DNA of 64,000 nucleotides from Candidatus Mediterraneibacter faecavium (GTDB lineage Bacteria; Bacillota; Clostridia; Lachnospirales; Lachnospiraceae), in assembly GCA_019119995.1 (NCBI GenBank), contig DWVY01000049.1:1-64000 (forward strand), given 5' to 3'. The position numbers and the translations under genes were made by a program. Positions 37,898-46,999 of the stretch are shown here, piece by piece. Position 1 is the first letter of the stretch; every line of letters begins with the position of its first letter. The notes under the pieces are model-generated. The model was not told the origin of the DNA. It made no database searches and saw only the letters and a program-made list of their open reading frames with translations.

Positions 37898-38698
37898 ATG
37901 AAAAGAAGAGTATTGAGTGTATTGCTTTGTGCGGGTATGGCAGTCTCCCTGCTAGCGGGCTGCGGATCCGGAAACAGCGGCAAGGACAGTGAGAGCGATA
38001 AAGCGTATGTGCAGGATAAGGGGACCCTTGTCGTGGGCATTACCAATTTTGAGCCTATGGATTACAAAGACGAGAGCGGAGAGTGGATCGGATTTGACGC
38101 GGATCTCGCGAAGAAATTTGCCGAGAGCCTTGGCGTGGAAGCTGAGTTCGTGGAGATCGACTGGGACAACAAGATCATGGAACTTGACGGCAAGACGATC
38201 GACTGCGTGTGGAACGGCATGACTCTGACTCCGGAGGTGACCAGTTCCATGGACTGTACAGACGCATACCTTAACAATGCACAGGTCGTGGTCGTGCCGA
38301 AAGAAGTGGCGGATCAGTATCAGGATGAGGAAAGCCTTGCGGATCTGAACTTCGCGGCAGAGGCCGGAAGCGCAGGGGAAGAGGAACTTGAGGCGAGAGG
38401 GCTGAACGTGACGCCGGTGACTGCGCAGGCGGACGCACTTATGGAGGTCGCTGCCGGGACTTCTGACGCGGCTGTGATCGACCTGCTCATGGCGGCTGCC
38501 ATGATCGGCGACGGGACAAACTATGCCGACCTTACATATACGGTCCACTTAAACAATGAAGAGTACGGCGTCGGTTTCCGCCAGGGATCTGACCTGCCAG
38601 ACGAACTGAACAGCTTCTTCGCATCCTGCTATGAGGACGGCAGCATCCAGGAGCTGGCAGAGACATACGGAGTACAGGCTGCTCTTGTTGAAGAGTAA
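37898..38698 (+). CDS. Amino acid ABC transporter, substrate-binding lipoprotein
   Basis: A 266-residue family 3 solute-binding protein. A signal peptide ends in the lipobox LLAGC at residues 16-20, then the mature part begins with KGTLVVGITNFEPMDYKDESGEWIGFDADLAKKFAESLG, the usual start of polar amino acid binders. It should sit on the outer membrane face and deliver a polar amino acid to the permease encoded next. Specificity cannot be decided; cystine, glutamine or lysine binders look alike here. Ribosome binding site GGAGGTAA 6 nt before the ATG. First gene of a binder-permease-ATPase operon. Confidence 0.92.
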   Translation: MKRRVLSVLLCAGMAVSLLAGCGSGNSGKDSESDKAYVQDKGTLVVGITNFEPMDYKDESGEWIGFDADLAKKFAESLGVEAEFVEIDWDNKIMELDGKTIDCVWNGMTLTPEVTSSMDCTDAYLNNAQVVVVPKEVADQYQDEESLADLNFAAEAGSAGEEELEARGLNVTPVTAQADALMEVAAGTSDAAVIDLLMAAAMIGDGTNYADLTYTVHLNNEEYGVGFRQGSDLPDELNSFFASCYEDGSIQELAETYGVQAALVEE

Positions 38699-38728
38699 AG
38701 AAAACAAGAATACGGACGGGGTTATCTT

Positions 38729-39412
38729 ATGACATTTTCAGAACAGTTTCCTATTGTTGTCAACGCGTTGAACGGAGGGTTTCTGCAGACGCTGAAGCTT
38801 TTCTTCGTGACGCTGATCGGAGCGATCCCGCTGGGGCTGATCATCTCTTTCGGATCGATGTCCCGGTTTAAACCGCTCAGTTACTTTACAAAGATCGTCG
38901 TCTGGATCATCAGAGGAACACCTCTGATGATCCAGCTTTTGATCATTTATTTTATGCCCGGACTGGTCGGGGAGTACAATATATGGGGCGGAGGCGAGAG
39001 CGGACGGTTCGCCGCGGCGTCCGTTGCGTTTATCTTTAACTATTCCTGTTATTTTTCGGAGATCTACCGCGGTGGGATCCAGGGAGTGCCGAAAGGGCAG
39101 GAAGAGGCGGGGCTCGTGCTCGGCATGACCAAGAGCCAGATCTTCTTTAAGGTCAAGCTGCTGCAGATGATCAAGAGGATCGTGCCGCCTATGTCCAACG
39201 AGATCATTACACTGGTGAAGGATACATCGCTTTCCCGTATCATCGCGCTTCAGGAAGTCATCTGGGCGGGCCAGTCATTTATGAAAGGCAATATGGGGAT
39301 CGCCGGCGTGATCTGGCCGCTGTTTTTCACGGCAGTTTACTATCTGATCTTTAACGGCATCCTGACGGTCCTTCTCGGCCGTCTTGAGAGAAAACTGGAA
39401 TATTTCAGGTAG
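38729..39412 (+). CDS. Amino acid ABC transporter, permease
   Basis: A 227-residue HisM/GlnP-type permease with about five membrane segments. It starts with the family's [22 protein letters not shown] and has the EAA loop that contacts the ATPase, [36 protein letters not shown] is a signature of the polar amino acid permeases. Only one permease gene is present, so it should form a homodimer. Confidence 0.93.
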   Translation: MTFSEQFPIVVNALNGGFLQTLKLFFVTLIGAIPLGLIISFGSMSRFKPLSYFTKIVVWIIRGTPLMIQLLIIYFMPGLVGEYNIWGGGESGRFAAASVAFIFNYSCYFSEIYRGGIQGVPKGQEEAGLVLGMTKSQIFFKVKLLQMIKRIVPPMSNEIITLVKDTSLSRIIALQEVIWAGQSFMKGNMGIAGVIWPLFFTAVYYLIFNGILTVLLGRLERKLEYFR

Positions 39413-39425
39413 GAGGCGGAAAGCT

Positions 39426-40211
39426 ATGGCAATATTGGAAGTACAGCATATAAGTAAAAGTTTTGGAAATACAGAAGTGTTAAAGGATATCAGCTTTTCA
39501 CTGGAAAAGGGGAAAGTGCTCTCCATGATCGGCTCTTCCGGAAGCGGAAAGACGACGCTGCTGCGCTGCCTGAATTTTCTGGAACAGCCGGACGGCGGGG
39601 TGATCCGTGTGAACGGAGAAACGCTGTTTGACGCTGCGGATCCGCAGACACGCCAGGAGAGCGAGATCCGGAAGAAACGCCTTCATTTCGGACTCGTATT
39701 TCAGTCTTTTAACCTGTTCCCGCAGTATACGGCTCTTCAGAACGTGATGCTGGCAAAGGAGCTTCTTGAGAAGGAGAAACCGGACTATAAGGCGAGAAAA
39801 AAAGAGATCCATGAGCAGATCGAACAGGAGGCAAAAATGCTCCTGGACCAGATGGGGCTTTCCGACAGGGTCAGCAATTATCCCCATCAGCTTTCGGGCG
39901 GGCAGTGCCAGCGCGTTGCGATCGCCAGGGCACTCGCGTTAAAGCCGGATATCCTCTGTTTTGATGAGCCTACATCCGCGCTCGACCCGGAGCTTACGGG
40001 AGAAGTCCTCAAAGTGATCAAGGGACTTGCAGACCAGGAGACGACAATGATCATCGTCACCCATGAGATGGCATTTGCAAGGGATGTCTCAAGCCAGGTG
40101 ATCTTCATGGATGACGGCTGTATCATGGAGCAGGGAACGCCGGAAGAAGTGTTTGGAAATCCGAAGGAAGAACGGACGAAGCAATTTTTGTCACGTTATA
40201 CAAAAGGCTGA
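39426..40211 (+). CDS. Amino acid ABC transporter, ATP-binding protein
   Basis: A 261-residue ATPase with Walker [10 protein letters not shown] near residue 38, signature [15 protein letters not shown], Walker [13 protein letters not shown] and H-loop [17 protein letters not shown] lies 11 nt before the ATG at 39426. An insertion ([24 protein letters not shown]) between the Q-loop and signature is longer than in GlnQ. It energises the adjacent permease. No terminator hairpin with T-tract follows directly. Confidence 0.94.
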   Translation: MAILEVQHISKSFGNTEVLKDISFSLEKGKVLSMIGSSGSGKTTLLRCLNFLEQPDGGVIRVNGETLFDAADPQTRQESEIRKKRLHFGLVFQSFNLFPQYTALQNVMLAKELLEKEKPDYKARKKEIHEQIEQEAKMLLDQMGLSDRVSNYPHQLSGGQCQRVAIARALALKPDILCFDEPTSALDPELTGEVLKVIKGLADQETTMIIVTHEMAFARDVSSQVIFMDDGCIMEQGTPEEVFGNPKEERTKQFLSRYTKG

Positions 40212-40437
40212 TGTACAGTGCCGGGTTTATATGCAAAATCGATAAATCACAGCGAATATATTAGGCAGACTTATAAAAAGTCCGGAAATAAAATAATGAG
40301 CCGGAGTGATACAGGGCAGGGGGGAATGTTGATTTTCCACCTGCCTTATATTATAATCGAGGTTGCAGATCGGCATTTTATAAGCTGATCCGTATGAAAC
40401 AGATTACCTGAAGAGACTAGTAAGGAGCAGGATTTAG
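40212..40437 (+). promoter_or_regulatory. purF upstream region with promoter
   Basis: A 226-bp gap. GGCAGGGGG (40315-40323) can pair with CCACCTGCC (40337-40345). The promoter TTGATT (40329-40334), 17-bp spacer, TATAAT (40352-40357) overlaps this hairpin. The leader of about 75 nt does not show a purine riboswitch or PurBox that I recognise. Confidence 0.7.
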
Positions 40438-41865
40438 ATGACAGAATTCAGCAGGGTATCTACCGGGCTCGGCGAGGAATGCGGAGTCTTCGGGGCTTAT
40501 GATATGGACGGGCACGATGTGGCGCCGTCGATCTATTATGGATTGTTTGCACTGCAGCACAGGGGACAGGAGAGCTGTGGGATCGCAGTGACAGATACAA
40601 ACGGACAGAGGAAAGTCCTTTCAAAGAAAGGGCTTGGCCATGTAAATGATGTGTTTGACGAGGAAACTCTACAGGAATTGAAAGGAAATCTCGGCGTGGG
40701 ACATGTCCGTTATTCTACGGCGGGAGGCACCCGGGTCGAGAATGCGCAGCCGCTTGTGATCAATTATGTAAAGGGAACACTGGCGATCGCGCACAACGGA
40801 AATATTGTCAATGCGGTCGAGCTGCGCAGAGAACTCGAGTATACCGGGGCGATCTTCCAGACGACGATCGATTCGGAGGTGATCGCGTATCATATCGCAA
40901 GAGAACGGCTGAATACGGGGACGGCCGAAGAAGCGGTGAAGAGCGCGATGAAAAAGATAAAGGGCGCCTATGCTCTTGTTGTCAACAGTCCCCGGAAGAT
41001 GATCGGGGCGAGAGATCCTTTCGGCCTCAAGCCGCTGTGCATCGGGAAACGCGACAACACCTATTTCCTCGCATCTGAGAGCTGTGCGATCACAGCGGTG
41101 GATGCAGAGTTCGTGCGCGATGTGCAGCCGGGGGAGATCGTAACGATTACACGGAAAGGGATCGCCTCGGATATGAGCATGGCTGTTCCGGAGGAGAAGC
41201 GTGCACGGTGCATCTTTGAGTATATTTATTTTGCGCGTACAGACAGCAGGATCGACGGAGTTGACGTCTATCATTCCAGGATCCTGGCAGGGAAAGCCCT
41301 GGCGGAGTCCTATCCGGTGGAAGCGGATCTTGTGGTCGGCGTTCCGGATTCGGGACTGGTGGCGGCGAAAGGATATTCCGAATATTCGGGGATCCCGTAT
41401 GGCATGGCGTTTCACAAGAACAGTTATGTGGGAAGGACGTTTATCAAGCCAAAGCAGAGCGACCGGGAGTCCAGCGTGAAGATCAAACTGAATGTGATCC
41501 CGGAAGTTGTGAGAGGAAAGCGGATCGTCATGGTCGATGATTCCATCGTGCGGGGAACGACCTGCGCGAATATCATAAAGATGCTGAAAAACGCAGGGGC
41601 ATCGGAAGTACATGTACGTATCAGCTCGCCGCCGTTTCTGCATCCCTGCTATTTCGGAACGGACGTTCCGTCCGATGACCAGCTGATCGCCCATACACAC
41701 ACACCGGAGCAGATCCGGCAGATGATCGGGGCGGATTCACTGGGATATATGGAGATCAGTAAGCTGAAGGATATGGTCGGAGACTTAAAGTACTGCGACG
41801 CATGCTTCACAGGAAATTATCCCATGGAAGTCCCGGGAAAGGACATCAGCCACGCGTTTGAATGA
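40438..41865 (+). CDS. purF: Amidophosphoribosyltransferase
   Basis: A 475-residue enzyme for the first step of purine synthesis (PRPP plus glutamine to phosphoribosylamine). The 14-residue leader MTEFSRVSTGLGEE is presumably cleaved before the catalytic Cys15 (ECGVFGAYD). The Ntn glutaminase domain has LQHRGQESCGIA and RYSTAGG. The phosphoribosyltransferase domain has the PRPP loop IVMVDDSIVRGTTCANI. Cysteines (C250-type region CIFEYIYFARTDS; CYFGTD; YCDACFTGNYP) fit the [4Fe-4S] form found in Bacillus PurF. Ribosome binding site AAGGAGCAGG upstream. Together with purB it forms a small purine pair. Confidence 0.96.
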   Translation: MTEFSRVSTGLGEECGVFGAYDMDGHDVAPSIYYGLFALQHRGQESCGIAVTDTNGQRKVLSKKGLGHVNDVFDEETLQELKGNLGVGHVRYSTAGGTRVENAQPLVINYVKGTLAIAHNGNIVNAVELRRELEYTGAIFQTTIDSEVIAYHIARERLNTGTAEEAVKSAMKKIKGAYALVVNSPRKMIGARDPFGLKPLCIGKRDNTYFLASESCAITAVDAEFVRDVQPGEIVTITRKGIASDMSMAVPEEKRARCIFEYIYFARTDSRIDGVDVYHSRILAGKALAESYPVEADLVVGVPDSGLVAAKGYSEYSGIPYGMAFHKNSYVGRTFIKPKQSDRESSVKIKLNVIPEVVRGKRIVMVDDSIVRGTTCANIIKMLKNAGASEVHVRISSPPFLHPCYFGTDVPSDDQLIAHTHTPEQIRQMIGADSLGYMEISKLKDMVGDLKYCDACFTGNYPMEVPGKDISHAFE

Positions 41866-41917
41866 TACGGCCTGTCCGTGTAATATATAATAAAAAATGA
41901 AAAAGGAGATCACGATT

Positions 41918-43351
41918 ATGTCAAATGACCGCTATGTAAGCCCGCTTTCTGAGCGCTACGCAAGTAAGGAGATGCAGTACATTTTTTCGCCGGACAAGAA
42001 GTTCCGCACATGGAGAAGACTCTGGATCGCGCTCGCCGAGACAGAGAAAGAGCTGGGGCTCAATATTACAGACGAGCAGATCGAAGAGCTGAAAAGCCAT
42101 GCGGACGACATCAACTATGACGTGGCAAAAGAGAGAGAGAAAGTTGTACGCCATGACGTTATGTCCCATGTCTATGCATATGGAGTACAGTGCCCGAAAG
42201 CGAAGGGGATCATCCATCTCGGGGCTACTTCCTGCTATGTGGGAGACAATACAGACATCATCGTTATGTCTGAGGCGTTGAAACTGGTGAGAAAGAAACT
42301 GATCAATGTGATCGCAGAACTTGCAAAATTCGCGGATGCACAGAAGAGCCAGCCGACACTTGCTTTCACGCATTTTCAGCCGGCGCAGCCTACAACAGTA
42401 GGAAAACGTGCCACTCTGTGGATGCAGGAATTTGAAATGGATCTGGAGGATCTGGACTATGTACTGGGAAGCCTGAAACTGCTCGGCTCCAAAGGAACGA
42501 CGGGAACGCAGGCAAGTTTCCTTGAACTTTTCGACGGAGATCAGGAGACGATCGACAAGATCGATCCGATGATCGCCCAGAAGATGGGCTTCAAAGCATG
42601 CTATCCGGTATCCGGACAGACGTATTCCAGAAAAGTGGATACAAGGGTGCTCAATGTGCTGGCGGGGATCGCGGCAAGCGCCCACAAGTTCTCTAACGAT
42701 ATCCGTCTCCTTCAGCATTTAAAGGAGATCGAGGAACCGTTTGAGAAGACGCAGATCGGTTCTTCCGCTATGGCGTATAAGAGAAATCCGATGCGGAGCG
42801 AGCGTATCGCTTCTCTATCACGCTATGTGATGATCGACGCCCTGAATCCGGCGATCACATCGGCAACGCAGTGGTTTGAGCGTACACTGGATGACTCTGC
42901 CAACAAGCGGCTGAGCGTTCCGGAGGGATTCCTTGCCATCGACGGCATCCTGGATCTGTGCCTGAACGTAGTGGACGGCCTTGTGGTATATCCGAAAGTG
43001 ATCGAGAAGCGCCTGATGTCCGAGCTGCCGTTTATGGCGACAGAAAATATCATGATGGATGCAGTAAAAGCAGGCGGGGACAGACAGGAACTGCACGAGA
43101 AGATCCGCGAGCTTTCTATGGAAGCTGGAAAAAATGTAAAAGAAAAAGGACTGGATAATAACCTGCTCGAACTCATCGCAGCGGATCCGGCGTTCAACTT
43201 AAGCCTTGAGGATCTGCAGAAGACGATGGATCCGTCAAAATATGTGGGACGTGCCAGAGAACAGGTGGAAGCATATCTGAAAAATGTGATCGATCCGCTC
43301 CTTGAAGAGAACAAAGAAGTGCTTGGGATGACAGCAGAGATCAATGTCTGA
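41918..43351 (+). CDS. purB: Adenylosuccinate lyase
   Basis: A 477-residue lyase used twice in purine synthesis (SAICAR to AICAR, adenylosuccinate to AMP). The fumarase/aspartase signature is GSSAMAYKRNPMRSE, which contains the flexible catalytic loop; HLGATSCYVGDNTDI and TLAFTHFQPAQPTTVGKRA are the other conserved regions. It is longer than the B. subtilis enzyme (about 430) and closer to the eukaryote-like clostridial form. AAAAGGAG is 10 nt before the ATG at 41918. It ends before a T-tract terminator. Confidence 0.95.
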   Translation: MSNDRYVSPLSERYASKEMQYIFSPDKKFRTWRRLWIALAETEKELGLNITDEQIEELKSHADDINYDVAKEREKVVRHDVMSHVYAYGVQCPKAKGIIHLGATSCYVGDNTDIIVMSEALKLVRKKLINVIAELAKFADAQKSQPTLAFTHFQPAQPTTVGKRATLWMQEFEMDLEDLDYVLGSLKLLGSKGTTGTQASFLELFDGDQETIDKIDPMIAQKMGFKACYPVSGQTYSRKVDTRVLNVLAGIAASAHKFSNDIRLLQHLKEIEEPFEKTQIGSSAMAYKRNPMRSERIASLSRYVMIDALNPAITSATQWFERTLDDSANKRLSVPEGFLAIDGILDLCLNVVDGLVVYPKVIEKRLMSELPFMATENIMMDAVKAGGDRQELHEKIRELSMEAGKNVKEKGLDNNLLELIAADPAFNLSLEDLQKTMDPSKYVGRAREQVEAYLKNVIDPLLEENKEVLGMTAEINV

Positions 43352-43391
43352 TCTATGAAGCTTTCTGACAGATCAGTATAGAGAAAACCGC

Positions 43392-43428
43392 AAAGGAATG
43401 TTGCGAATGATTGCGACATTCCTTTTTC
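43392..43428 (+). terminator. Terminator after purB
   Basis: AAAGGAATGT (43392-43401) pairs with ACATTCCTTT (43416-43425), with GC closing pairs inside and a T-run. Confidence 0.85.
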
Positions 43429-43453
43429 TCTGATATCTTATTTCTTGGAGAAG

Positions 43454-43476
43454 CATATGGAAAATAGTTCCATATG
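43454..43476. promoter_or_regulatory. Perfect inverted repeat before the surface protein gene (possible operator)
   Basis: CATATGGAA (43454-43462), five bases, TTCCATATG (43468-43476). It lies 32 nt before the start codon. The form suggests a dimeric repressor site, but it could also be a leader hairpin. Confidence 0.4.
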
Positions 43477-43507
43477 ACTGTTGTGGTGATGAAAGGAAAG
43501 GAAAACA

Positions 43508-44671
43508 ATGGAATTATACGAGAGACTTTATGAAGAGCGGTTTTCTTCAGCTGTACTGTTAAGGATCACAAAGATGATACTGGTACTCCTGGCAGTCTGT
43601 ATGCTGACAGCGAATGTGTGTTCCGGCAATCCGGCTGCAAGGAAGGATATAGTATCTGACGCTGAGACGGCTCTGCCGTCAGGTGCAGAGCCGGTGAGTC
43701 ATGCCGGACCGGGCGCCTCTGAAGCAGCCGTTCCGGAGAAGATCGCAGCGGTCTTCCCGCAGGATCCGGCTGAAGTACTGAAAGCGTCTGCGGCTGCCGT
43801 ACCGGAAGACACTTTAGCGGCAGTGCCGGACAGACCAGCGCCGGCAGTCCCGGAAAATCCTGCTGTGGCAGTGCCGGATGGACCAGCGGCGGCAGTGCCG
43901 GGAAATCCAGCGGCGGCAGTGCCGGATGTACCTGCGGTGACAGTGCCGGGAAATCCTGCGGCGGCAGTGCCGGATGTACCTGCGGTGACAGTCCCGAAAG
44001 TCCCTGCGGGATCTGTGTCGGATAAACCGGCAGGATCTTTGCCGGATAAACCGGTCGGGTCTGTGCCGGATGACCCGGCAGCTGTGATGCCGCAGGAACC
44101 TGAAGCGATCGTGCCGGAAGATCCTTCTGTTTCCGTGCCGGATGTGCCGGCAGCAACGGTTCCGCCTGAGGATACAGCGCCTGGCACGGCGACGGGTGTG
44201 ACCGCCGGATTCCTTGTCAATGAATCCGGTATCATTTACGGGATCTCGGATCCTGAGCTGGTTGTAAACGACGGGTATCTGGAATTCCCGGACGAGGGAT
44301 GCATGGGGATCGCTGCGGGAACATTCGGCGGCGGGCTTCCCTCTGTGCGCGAGATCTTTATCCCGGATAATATTACATACATTGAAGAGGGCGCTTTTTC
44401 AGGGCTTACGGATATGGAATGGTTTGAGATGGAACCGGCCGGCGCTTATTATACGGAAGAAGGCGTACTCTTCTCGGAAGGCGGAGCCTGTCTTCTGGCA
44501 TTTCCTGCCGGACGGACCGGTAATTATAAAGTGCCGTCCCATGTCGGGCGGTTTGCAGCCGGAGCGTTTGACTGTGCCCGGATCGAGGTGCTCGATGCGA
44601 CTGCATGTACGCTCACGGATAGTTCCGGCGTCCCGGAAAATATCAGCCTGCTCGTCAGAGAAACGCCGTAG
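43508..44671 (+). CDS. Membrane-anchored repeat protein with BspA-type leucine-rich domain
   Basis: A 387-residue protein. Residues 20-38 form a membrane segment or signal (ITKMILVLLAVCMLTA). Residues 105-216 are 14 exact-length units of eight residues of the form AVPDVPAV, a Pro/Val/Ala stalk. The C-terminal 150 residues look like BspA-type (LRR_5) repeats: VREIFIPDNITYIEEGAFSGLTDMEWFEM. The stalk probably spans the wall and displays the domain outside, perhaps for adhesion; that is inference. No LPXTG sorting signal is present. AAAGGAAAGG precedes the ATG. Confidence 0.75.
   Translation: MELYERLYEERFSSAVLLRITKMILVLLAVCMLTANVCSGNPAARKDIVSDAETALPSGAEPVSHAGPGASEAAVPEKIAAVFPQDPAEVLKASAAAVPEDTLAAVPDRPAPAVPENPAVAVPDGPAAAVPGNPAAAVPDVPAVTVPGNPAAAVPDVPAVTVPKVPAGSVSDKPAGSLPDKPVGSVPDDPAAVMPQEPEAIVPEDPSVSVPDVPAATVPPEDTAPGTATGVTAGFLVNESGIIYGISDPELVVNDGYLEFPDEGCMGIAAGTFGGGLPSVREIFIPDNITYIEEGAFSGLTDMEWFEMEPAGAYYTEEGVLFSEGGACLLAFPAGRTGNYKVPSHVGRFAAGAFDCARIEVLDATACTLTDSSGVPENISLLVRETP
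43820..44155 (+). repeat. 24-bp tandem repeat coding for the Pro/Val stalk
   Basis: Fourteen 24-bp units coding for AVPxxPAx. Units 4-5 and 6-7 are nearly identical over 48 bp, so this part duplicated recently. No indel breaks the register. Confidence 0.85.
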
Positions 44672-44676
44672 TATTG

Positions 44677-44705
44677 TTGAAGAATCCTCTGAATTGTTTT
44701 ATAAT
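44677..44705 (+). promoter_or_regulatory. Promoter of the sirtuin-gltX-helicase operon
   Basis: TTGAAG (44677-44682), 17-bp spacer, TATAAT (44700-44705). Confidence 0.65.
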
Positions 44706-44767
44706 ATCTGATATATTACAGAAACATGACCTGCTGATGCAGCGACCAGCAGAAAGGAGGGATCTTT

Positions 44768-45520
44768 ATGAGAGAGAAAAACATACTTCAGATCTTAAAG
44801 GACAGCAGCTATACTGTAGTCCTAAGCGGCGCCGGCCTGATGGCTGAGAGCGGGTATCCGCTTTTGCGCGATGGAAAAGAATCTTATGAAATAGAAGAAA
44901 AATATGGATACTCTTTTGAAGAGATATTCAGCAGCGCTTTCTATTCGGCAAGAAAAGACCTGTTTTTCCGCTTTTATAAAGAATTCATCCTGAAGGCAAC
45001 GGAAGTCCCGCCCGGGAAAGGCTTTTATGCCCTGAAGACCCTGCAGGACTACGGACTGATCGACTCGATCATCACCCGGCGGATCGCAGGGCTTGAGGAC
45101 CGGGCAGGGTGCAGGAATGTCCTGAATATGAAAGGCACGATCTTTGATAATGTGTGCCCGTCCTGCGGGAGAAAATACCCTGTTGAATATATGAAAGAGG
45201 CGAAAGGAGTGCCGATCTGCGAGAATTGTATGACGGCTATCCGGCCGCAGGTATGTCTGTTCGGGGAGATGATCAACAACGCGCTCGTCACAAGGGCGGC
45301 GGAAGAGGTGGGGAAAGCAGATACTCTGCTGGTGCTCGGCGCCAACCTGACCACGCCTCTGTGCAGTCAGTTCCTGCAGTATTATACCGGGCCGGATCTG
45401 ATCCTCGTCACAGAGAAAGAGCATTATTCGGATCAGAGGGCGGATATCATTATCCGCGGAAGATGCGATGAATTCCTTGCCGGCATGGTATCTGAATATG
45501 AAAAGCAAAATAAAGACTGA
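44768..45520 (+). CDS. Sir2-like protein with altered active site
   Basis: A 250-residue sirtuin-fold protein. The NAD-binding GAGLMAESGYPLLRD is kept in form (G21-A22-G23), and the zinc cysteines are intact (CPSC and CENC), as is IRPQVCLFGEMI. Where active sirtuins have TQN and a catalytic His in LHG, this protein has T103-R104-R105 and MKG, with Lys122 in the His position. Deacetylation by the usual mechanism is therefore unlikely. It may bind NAD or ADP-ribose, or have another activity. Ribosome binding site AAAGGAGGG 7 nt upstream. First of an operon with gltX and a helicase. Confidence 0.75.
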   Translation: MREKNILQILKDSSYTVVLSGAGLMAESGYPLLRDGKESYEIEEKYGYSFEEIFSSAFYSARKDLFFRFYKEFILKATEVPPGKGFYALKTLQDYGLIDSIITRRIAGLEDRAGCRNVLNMKGTIFDNVCPSCGRKYPVEYMKEAKGVPICENCMTAIRPQVCLFGEMINNALVTRAAEEVGKADTLLVLGANLTTPLCSQFLQYYTGPDLILVTEKEHYSDQRADIIIRGRCDEFLAGMVSEYEKQNKD

Positions 45521-45535
45521 AATTGGAGAGAAGAA

Positions 45536-46999
45536 ATGAGTAACCGAGTAAGAACAAGATTTGCACCCAGCCCGACAGGCAGGATGCACGTGGGCAACTT
45601 AAGGACAGCACTTTATGCGTACCTGATCGCAAAACATGAGGGAGGAGATTTCATCCTCCGCGTGGAAGATACGGATCAGGAGCGCTATGTGGAGGGCGCC
45701 ACGGATATTATATACAGGACACTTGCAAAGACGGGACTGATCCACGACGAAGGGCCGGACAAGGACGGCGGATACGGACCGTATATCCAGAGCGAGAGAC
45801 AGGCAGCCGGACTGTATCTGAAATATGCAAAGCAGCTTGTGGAACAGGGAGACGCATACTACTGTTTCTGCGATAAAGAGCGCCTTGAGTCACTGAGGAC
45901 ATCCGTATCCGAGGACGGTACGGATATCGTCGTATATGACAAGCACTGCCTCGGCTTGAGCCGTGAGGAAGTGGAGGCGAATCTGGCGGCGGGGAAACCG
46001 TGGGTGATCCGCCTGAATGTGCCGAATGAAGGAGAGACTACGTTCCACGATGAGATATACGGTGACATTACGGTCCCGAACTCAGAACTTGACGATATGA
46101 TCCTGATCAAATCCGACGGTTTCCCGACGTATAATTTTGCCAATGTGGTGGACGACCATCTGATGGAGATCACCCATGTGGTGAGGGGAAATGAATATCT
46201 GGCGTCGGCGCCGAAGTACAACAGGCTCTACGAGGCGTTTGGCTGGGAGATCCCCGTATATGTACACTGTCCGCTGATCACGGATGAAAACCACAAGAAG
46301 CTGAGCAAGCGCAGCGGACATTCTTCTTATGAAGATCTCATTGACCAGGGATTCGTCTCAGAAGCCGTTGTCAATTATGTGGCTCTTCTTGGGTGGTGTC
46401 CGTCTGACAACAGAGAGATCTTCTCGCTGGAAGAGCTGGTAAAAGAATTTGACTACCGGCATATGAGCAAGTCTCCGGCGGTGTTTGACACAACAAAATT
46501 GAAATGGATGAACGGGGAATATCTGAAGGCGATGGACTTTGACAAGTTCTATGAGATGGCGGAACCATATATCAGGAAGACGGTTACAAAGGATTACGAT
46601 CTCAGGAAGATCGCCGCGCTTGTAAAGACCAGGATCGAGATCTTCCCGGATATCAACGATCAGATCGATTTTATCGAGGAGCTTCCGGACTATGACTGCG
46701 AGCTCTACAGACACAAGAAAATGAAGACGGATCCGGAAAAAGGTCTGGCTCTTCTGGAAGAAGTGCTCCCCCTTCTGGAAGCTCAGGAGGATTACAGCAA
46801 TGATGCGCTGTTCGAGATGCTCAAAGGATTTGCAGGCGAAAAAGGATACAAGATCGGATACGTGATGTGGCCGCTGCGTACGGCTGTTTCCGGAAAGCAG
46901 AGCACGCCGGGGGGCGCCACGGAGCTGATGGAAGTATTTGGAAAAGAGGAATCTCTGCGCAGGATCCGCAGAGGTATAGAGAAGTTACATGAAGTTTAA
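45536..46999 (+). CDS. gltX: Glutamate--tRNA ligase
   Basis: A 487-residue class I synthetase that charges tRNA-Glu (and tRNA-Gln where GatCAB is used). HIGH motif is HVGN in [25 protein letters not shown] motif is KLSKR (KKLSKRSGH). [10 protein letters not shown] and the [23 protein letters not shown] segment are typical. The anticodon-binding helical domain follows. It starts 15 nt after the sirtuin-like gene and overlaps the helicase start by 11 bp. Confidence 0.96.
   Translation: MSNRVRTRFAPSPTGRMHVGNLRTALYAYLIAKHEGGDFILRVEDTDQERYVEGATDIIYRTLAKTGLIHDEGPDKDGGYGPYIQSERQAAGLYLKYAKQLVEQGDAYYCFCDKERLESLRTSVSEDGTDIVVYDKHCLGLSREEVEANLAAGKPWVIRLNVPNEGETTFHDEIYGDITVPNSELDDMILIKSDGFPTYNFANVVDDHLMEITHVVRGNEYLASAPKYNRLYEAFGWEIPVYVHCPLITDENHKKLSKRSGHSSYEDLIDQGFVSEAVVNYVALLGWCPSDNREIFSLEELVKEFDYRHMSKSPAVFDTTKLKWMNGEYLKAMDFDKFYEMAEPYIRKTVTKDYDLRKIAALVKTRIEIFPDINDQIDFIEELPDYDCELYRHKKMKTDPEKGLALLEEVLPLLEAQEDYSNDALFEMLKGFAGEKGYKIGYVMWPLRTAVSGKQSTPGGATELMEVFGKEESLRRIRRGIEKLHEV

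Noticed and set aside
40358-40437. Purine riboswitch in the purF leader
   Set aside because: The three-way junction sequences of the purine aptamer are not present.
43699-44235. 178-codon Gly/Thr/Ala frame on the minus strand
   Set aside because: Shadow of the AVP repeat; the plus-strand gene has start signal, membrane segment and a BspA-like domain.
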